From: an uncultured Selenomonadaceae bacterium
Lineage (GTDB): Bacteria; Bacillota; Negativicutes; Selenomonadales; Selenomonadaceae
Length of the DNA stretch: 6,246 bases
Reading direction: 5' to 3'
NCBI GenBank assembly: GCA_945637225.1
Contig: CALZDE010000125.1
Location: 1 to 6,246 of the forward strand
Shown here: positions 3,831-6,246 of the stretch, piece by piece
Layout: every line of letters begins with the position of its first letter
Numbering within the stretch: the stretch's first letter is position 1
Notes under the pieces: generated by a model
Database searches by the model: none
Told to the model about the DNA's origin: nothing
The model's input: only the letters and a program-made list of their open reading frames with translations
Program-made: the position numbers and the translations under genes

Positions 3831-6246
3831 ATGAAAATGAAAAATTTAACTAAGAGAATTTTAGTTGCATTGGCTTTAGGTATGTTTGCTTTCCAGCCAA
3901 ATACACAGGCGCTGCCTACTGGTCTGCAGAGTGAAGATGCTAAACAGATCACCGCTGACAATGTAATGAACGTAATTGGTCAGAATCAGAACAATGTATT
4001 GAACTGGCAGTCCTTCAATATCGCTGCAGGCGAAACAGTTAATTTTACTAATGCTCTTAACTACCTGAACTTAGTGCGTGGCTACGACATGAGCCGTATC
4101 TATGGTACTATGAATGGCGACGGCAATATCATCCTGATTAATCCAAATGGTATTCTCTTCGGTGCAGGTGCAAATATCAATGTAGGCAGTCTTTATGCTT
4201 CTACTCGAGGTATTGATGATGGCGTGATTAACCAGTTTAAGGCTGATGGCACTATCGGTGCTCTGGGGCTGGGAAAGAGTGCTGATGGCAATATTACTAT
4301 GGCACTGGCAAATGTAAAGAATGCAGATAGCGTTGTCTTGGAAGGTAACAGAGTCGTAATTCAGGATCTAAGCCAGATGAAGGACATCAAGATGATTGAT
4401 GCCAAGAAGGTGGGAATTGGTTCAAAGACTGGCAGCCTGAAAGATACGGATGGTTCTTTTACGACTTATAATGCTGCAGTTGATGGTAAGCTGACACTTC
4501 ATCAGACAGAATTTGGATATTTAAAGGATGGTAAGGTAGATACTACACCTGCTGACTATAATATATCTGACCATAATGAGGCAAGTAATGACTATCATGC
4601 AGTAAGTGCATATAAAACTATAGATTCAGCTAGTGAGTTGGGTGCAATACAGGGTACAAGCAATGCATCTCATTATATGCTTACTAAAGATATTGATTTG
4701 GTAAGCGATCATACACCTATTGGATTTGCTGATACTGTATTGAATACCTATTATGATCAGGGCGTTACTTTTAATGGCATGGGCTATACCATCAAAAATC
4801 TGACAGTGAAAGAACCATCAGCAACATATAGGAGTGCAGCAAATTCTAGGGCATACGGATTTTTTGCAGGTAATAATTTGAAGGATGTATCTAATCTTAA
4901 TTTTAGCAATGCAAAGGTAAGTGCTAAGACTGAAGATGTATCACAAAATGTGTATGCAGGCGTGTTAGCAGGTGAAATCTATGGTCCTACACCAGTAGTA
5001 ATTGACAATGTGAATGTAGATAGTACGAGCAGTGTAACTAGCGATTCTTTGAGTGCTACAACAGGTGGTATAGTAGGTGCTTTGGGTTCAGGCTACAATT
5101 CTTCAAATGGGGCTGTTGGCGGCACCATAAATAATTCTAGTAACGCAGCTTCTGTAGTAGGTAAGGTGTATGTTGGTGGTATTATTGGAAGTAGCGAAAT
5201 GGCTGGTACAACAGGGGCAAATCTCTATAATGTGTCTAATACAGGTAATATAACTGCAACCTATACTCGAACAAACGATGGTTATGGCTACCAGGAAAGT
5301 ATTGTAGGTGGTATTGCAGGAACCTTTAACGGAACTATTAAGTATGCTGCTAATACTGGCACAATAGATGGCGGCAGCTTCGTAGGTGGTATTGTAGGTA
5401 AGGTTGGTGCTTTTGGTTATGGTGCTACACAGCCTGTATTGACCATTGATCACGCATACAACACTGGTACTATAAAAGCGACAAACGCTGCGTTTAAGTC
5501 TGGTATTGTAGGTGGTGTTGTTGGTGTTAAAGAGGATTTGAATGTAAACATAAATGATGCTCATAGTACTGAAACAAGTAGCATTATACATGCATATACC
5601 TATAATGGTTCTGCTCTAGGCAGTGAGAGCACCTTTGATGGTGTTAAGGTTACTAATTCTAGCGTTTTAACTTCAAGCGATACTATCCTATATGGTAAGA
5701 AGTCAACTCTTGCAGAGGTTCAGAAGAATATCGACGCCAGCATGGGTACTAACCTGCAGGGACTAGATGTGTCTAAAACCGGTAATTTGGAAATCCCTGA
5801 TGACCCAACAGGCGGAATCACTCCAGCAGAGCAGGCAAAGATTGACCAGCTCTCAGGATTCAATACAACTATAACTGCTGCAGCAACCACCATCAGTGGA
5901 ATTGTTTCAAAAGCAGAAGCTGCAAAGAGTGACGTAGTAACAGCTAACGATGATGCCAATGCAGCAATGGTGGCACTGAGTGAAGTAGAAGGAGATGCAG
6001 ATAAATTTGCCGCTTTGGCACCAACCTCTAAGGCAACTGCAGAAGCTGCTATCACCAAGTCCAATACTGCAATGAACAATCTGCATGCTATGGCAGATGA
6101 AGCGACTGTTGCCTACGACAGCGCAAAGAAAGCATATGATGACGCTAAAGCGTTAAATGGTGTTAGTGATACCTTCAAGACTGAGTTGGCAAAGCTGGAA
6201 GAAAATTATAATGCTGCTAAGTCAAACTACGATAAGATAGTTGCGG
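3831..6246 (+). CDS. TpsA exoprotein / filamentous haemagglutinin-like adhesin (5' part, runs off the right edge)
   Basis: I translated 805 codons without a stop; the 3' end lies beyond the window. Residues 1-27 are a signal peptide (MKMKNLTKR, hydrophobic core, cleavage after TQA). Residues about 28-265 are the TPS secretion domain recognised by TpsB POTRA domains: NNVLNWQSFNIAAGETVNF (54-72) and NPNGILFG (104-111) are hallmark motifs of this beta-helical cap. Residues about 280-330 (YMLTKDIDL, FNGMGYTIKNLTV) lead into GLUG-like repeats up to about 566. After a Pro/Gly linker (about 655-664), residues 664-805 are alanine-rich and probably helical. There is no cysteine in the visible 805 residues, as is usual for TPS passengers. 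The protein is probably surface-bound or released and may act in adhesion or biofilm; its ligand and C-terminal fate cannot be judged. The middle third uses different codons from both flanks. Confidence 0.9.
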   Translation, partial: MKMKNLTKRILVALALGMFAFQPNTQALPTGLQSEDAKQITADNVMNVIGQNQNNVLNWQSFNIAAGETVNFTNALNYLNLVRGYDMSRIYGTMNGDGNIILINPNGILFGAGANINVGSLYASTRGIDDGVINQFKADGTIGALGLGKSADGNITMALANVKNADSVVLEGNRVVIQDLSQMKDIKMIDAKKVGIGSKTGSLKDTDGSFTTYNAAVDGKLTLHQTEFGYLKDGKVDTTPADYNISDHNEASNDYHAVSAYKTIDSASELGAIQGTSNASHYMLTKDIDLVSDHTPIGFADTVLNTYYDQGVTFNGMGYTIKNLTVKEPSATYRSAANSRAYGFFAGNNLKDVSNLNFSNAKVSAKTEDVSQNVYAGVLAGEIYGPTPVVIDNVNVDSTSSVTSDSLSATTGGIVGALGSGYNSSNGAVGGTINNSSNAASVVGKVYVGGIIGSSEMAGTTGANLYNVSNTGNITATYTRTNDGYGYQESIVGGIAGTFNGTIKYAANTGTIDGGSFVGGIVGKVGAFGYGATQPVLTIDHAYNTGTIKATNAAFKSGIVGGVVGVKEDLNVNINDAHSTETSSIIHAYTYNGSALGSESTFDGVKVTNSSVLTSSDTILYGKKSTLAEVQKNIDASMGTNLQGLDVSKTGNLEIPDDPTGGITPAEQAKIDQLSGFNTTITAAATTISGIVSKAEAAKSDVVTANDDANAAMVALSEVEGDADKFAALAPTSKATAEAAITKSNTAMNNLHAMADEATVAYDSAKKAYDDAKALNGVSDTFKTELAKLEENYNAAKSNYDKIVA
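4854..5528 (+). repeat. GLUG-like glycine repeats within tpsA
   Basis: Degenerate protein repeats (residues about 342-566 of TpsA). Glycine boxes of the form GG[IV][VIA]G occur at residues 412, 449, 493, 519 and 561, with weaker ones as GFFAG at 343 and AGVLAG at 376. Between them recurs NxG/NxA-type text: NAASV (438), NTGNI (470), NTGTI (508) and NTGTI (544), spaced 32, 38 and 36 residues. This matches the style of the GLUG motif family found in bacterial surface proteins and predicts a beta-solenoid. The repeats are diverged at DNA level, so recent expansion is not indicated. Confidence 0.7.
5820..6246 (+). other. Alanine-rich helical stalk segment of TpsA
   Basis: Residues 664 to the window end are dominated by Ala, Lys, Asp, Glu, Ser and Thr with hydrophobic residues at helical spacing, for example AKKAYDDAKAL and LAKLEENYNAAKSNYDKI. 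Glycine is rare, unlike the preceding repeats. A long helical or coiled-coil stalk is predicted. It continues past the right edge, so its full length and whatever it displays or anchors are unseen. Confidence 0.6.

Noticed and set aside
3644..4467. Partial matches to the shared motif inside genes (TACGACCT near 3650, TTTACGAC near 4458)
   Set aside because: Only the 3' 8 or so bases match and both lie inside well-supported coding sequence, so they are probably chance.
4854..5528. Possible CRISPR or tandem DNA repeat array
   Set aside because: The repetition is at protein level only (GGIVG and NTGxI boxes with uneven spacing) in one continuous reading frame; the DNA copies are diverged and there are no regular spacers.
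5103..5591. 162-codon minus-strand open frame opposite the GLUG-like repeats
   Set aside because: It is a shadow of the repetitive Gly/Val/Asn/Thr-rich codons of tpsA; the product is a Cys/Thr/Asn/Ser-rich string without domain logic, while the plus-strand frame is clearly coding.
5720..6079. 119-codon minus-strand open frame opposite the alanine-rich stalk
   Set aside because: GCA/GCT-rich coding DNA read backwards gives few stops and a spurious Ala/Ser/Val-rich hydrophobic product; it lies wholly inside tpsA.

Overview
The window carries a two-partner secretion (TPS, type Vb) locus with its own apparent regulator. An outer-membrane transporter and a secreted adhesin are strong evidence for a diderm cell. 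The A/T-rich DNA, Firmicute-like purine-rich Shine-Dalgarno sites and signal-peptide style suggest a diderm Firmicute (Negativicutes, Selenomonas-like). That placement is inference, and a Fusobacterium-like or proteobacterial source is not excluded.

Layout, left to right. Bases 1-36 hold the first 12 codons of a divergent minus-strand gene whose product starts like a P-loop nucleotide kinase/ATPase; it is cut by the window edge. Bases 40-402 are an A/T-rich divergent intergenic region with promoter elements and a 17-base motif. Bases 403-1983 encode a 526-residue membrane-bound regulator: an MFS-like bundle of about 12 transmembrane helices, a coiled-coil stalk of about 90 residues and a C-terminal LuxR/GerE DNA-binding domain. 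A strong hairpin-plus-T-tract terminator follows at 1992-2033. The same 17-base motif recurs right at the end of its T-tract (2032-2048), upstream of the secretion genes. Bases 2049-2204 are a leader with two possible hairpins. Bases 2205-3809 encode the TpsB/FhaC/ShlB-type transporter. After 21 bases, its probable substrate, a TpsA adhesin, runs from 3831 off the right edge (805 residues visible, frame open throughout).

How the parts may work together (inference). The membrane-tethered regulator may sense a small molecule or membrane state through its transporter-like domain. It may bind the shared TTGGCGGAYTTACGACC element before its own gene and before tpsB, giving autoregulation plus control of adhesin secretion. 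TpsB would then export TpsA through the outer membrane. The TpsA passenger is modular: signal peptide, TPS secretion domain, GLUG-like glycine repeats, then an alanine-rich helical stalk. The middle module differs in codon use from its flanks, suggesting module exchange.
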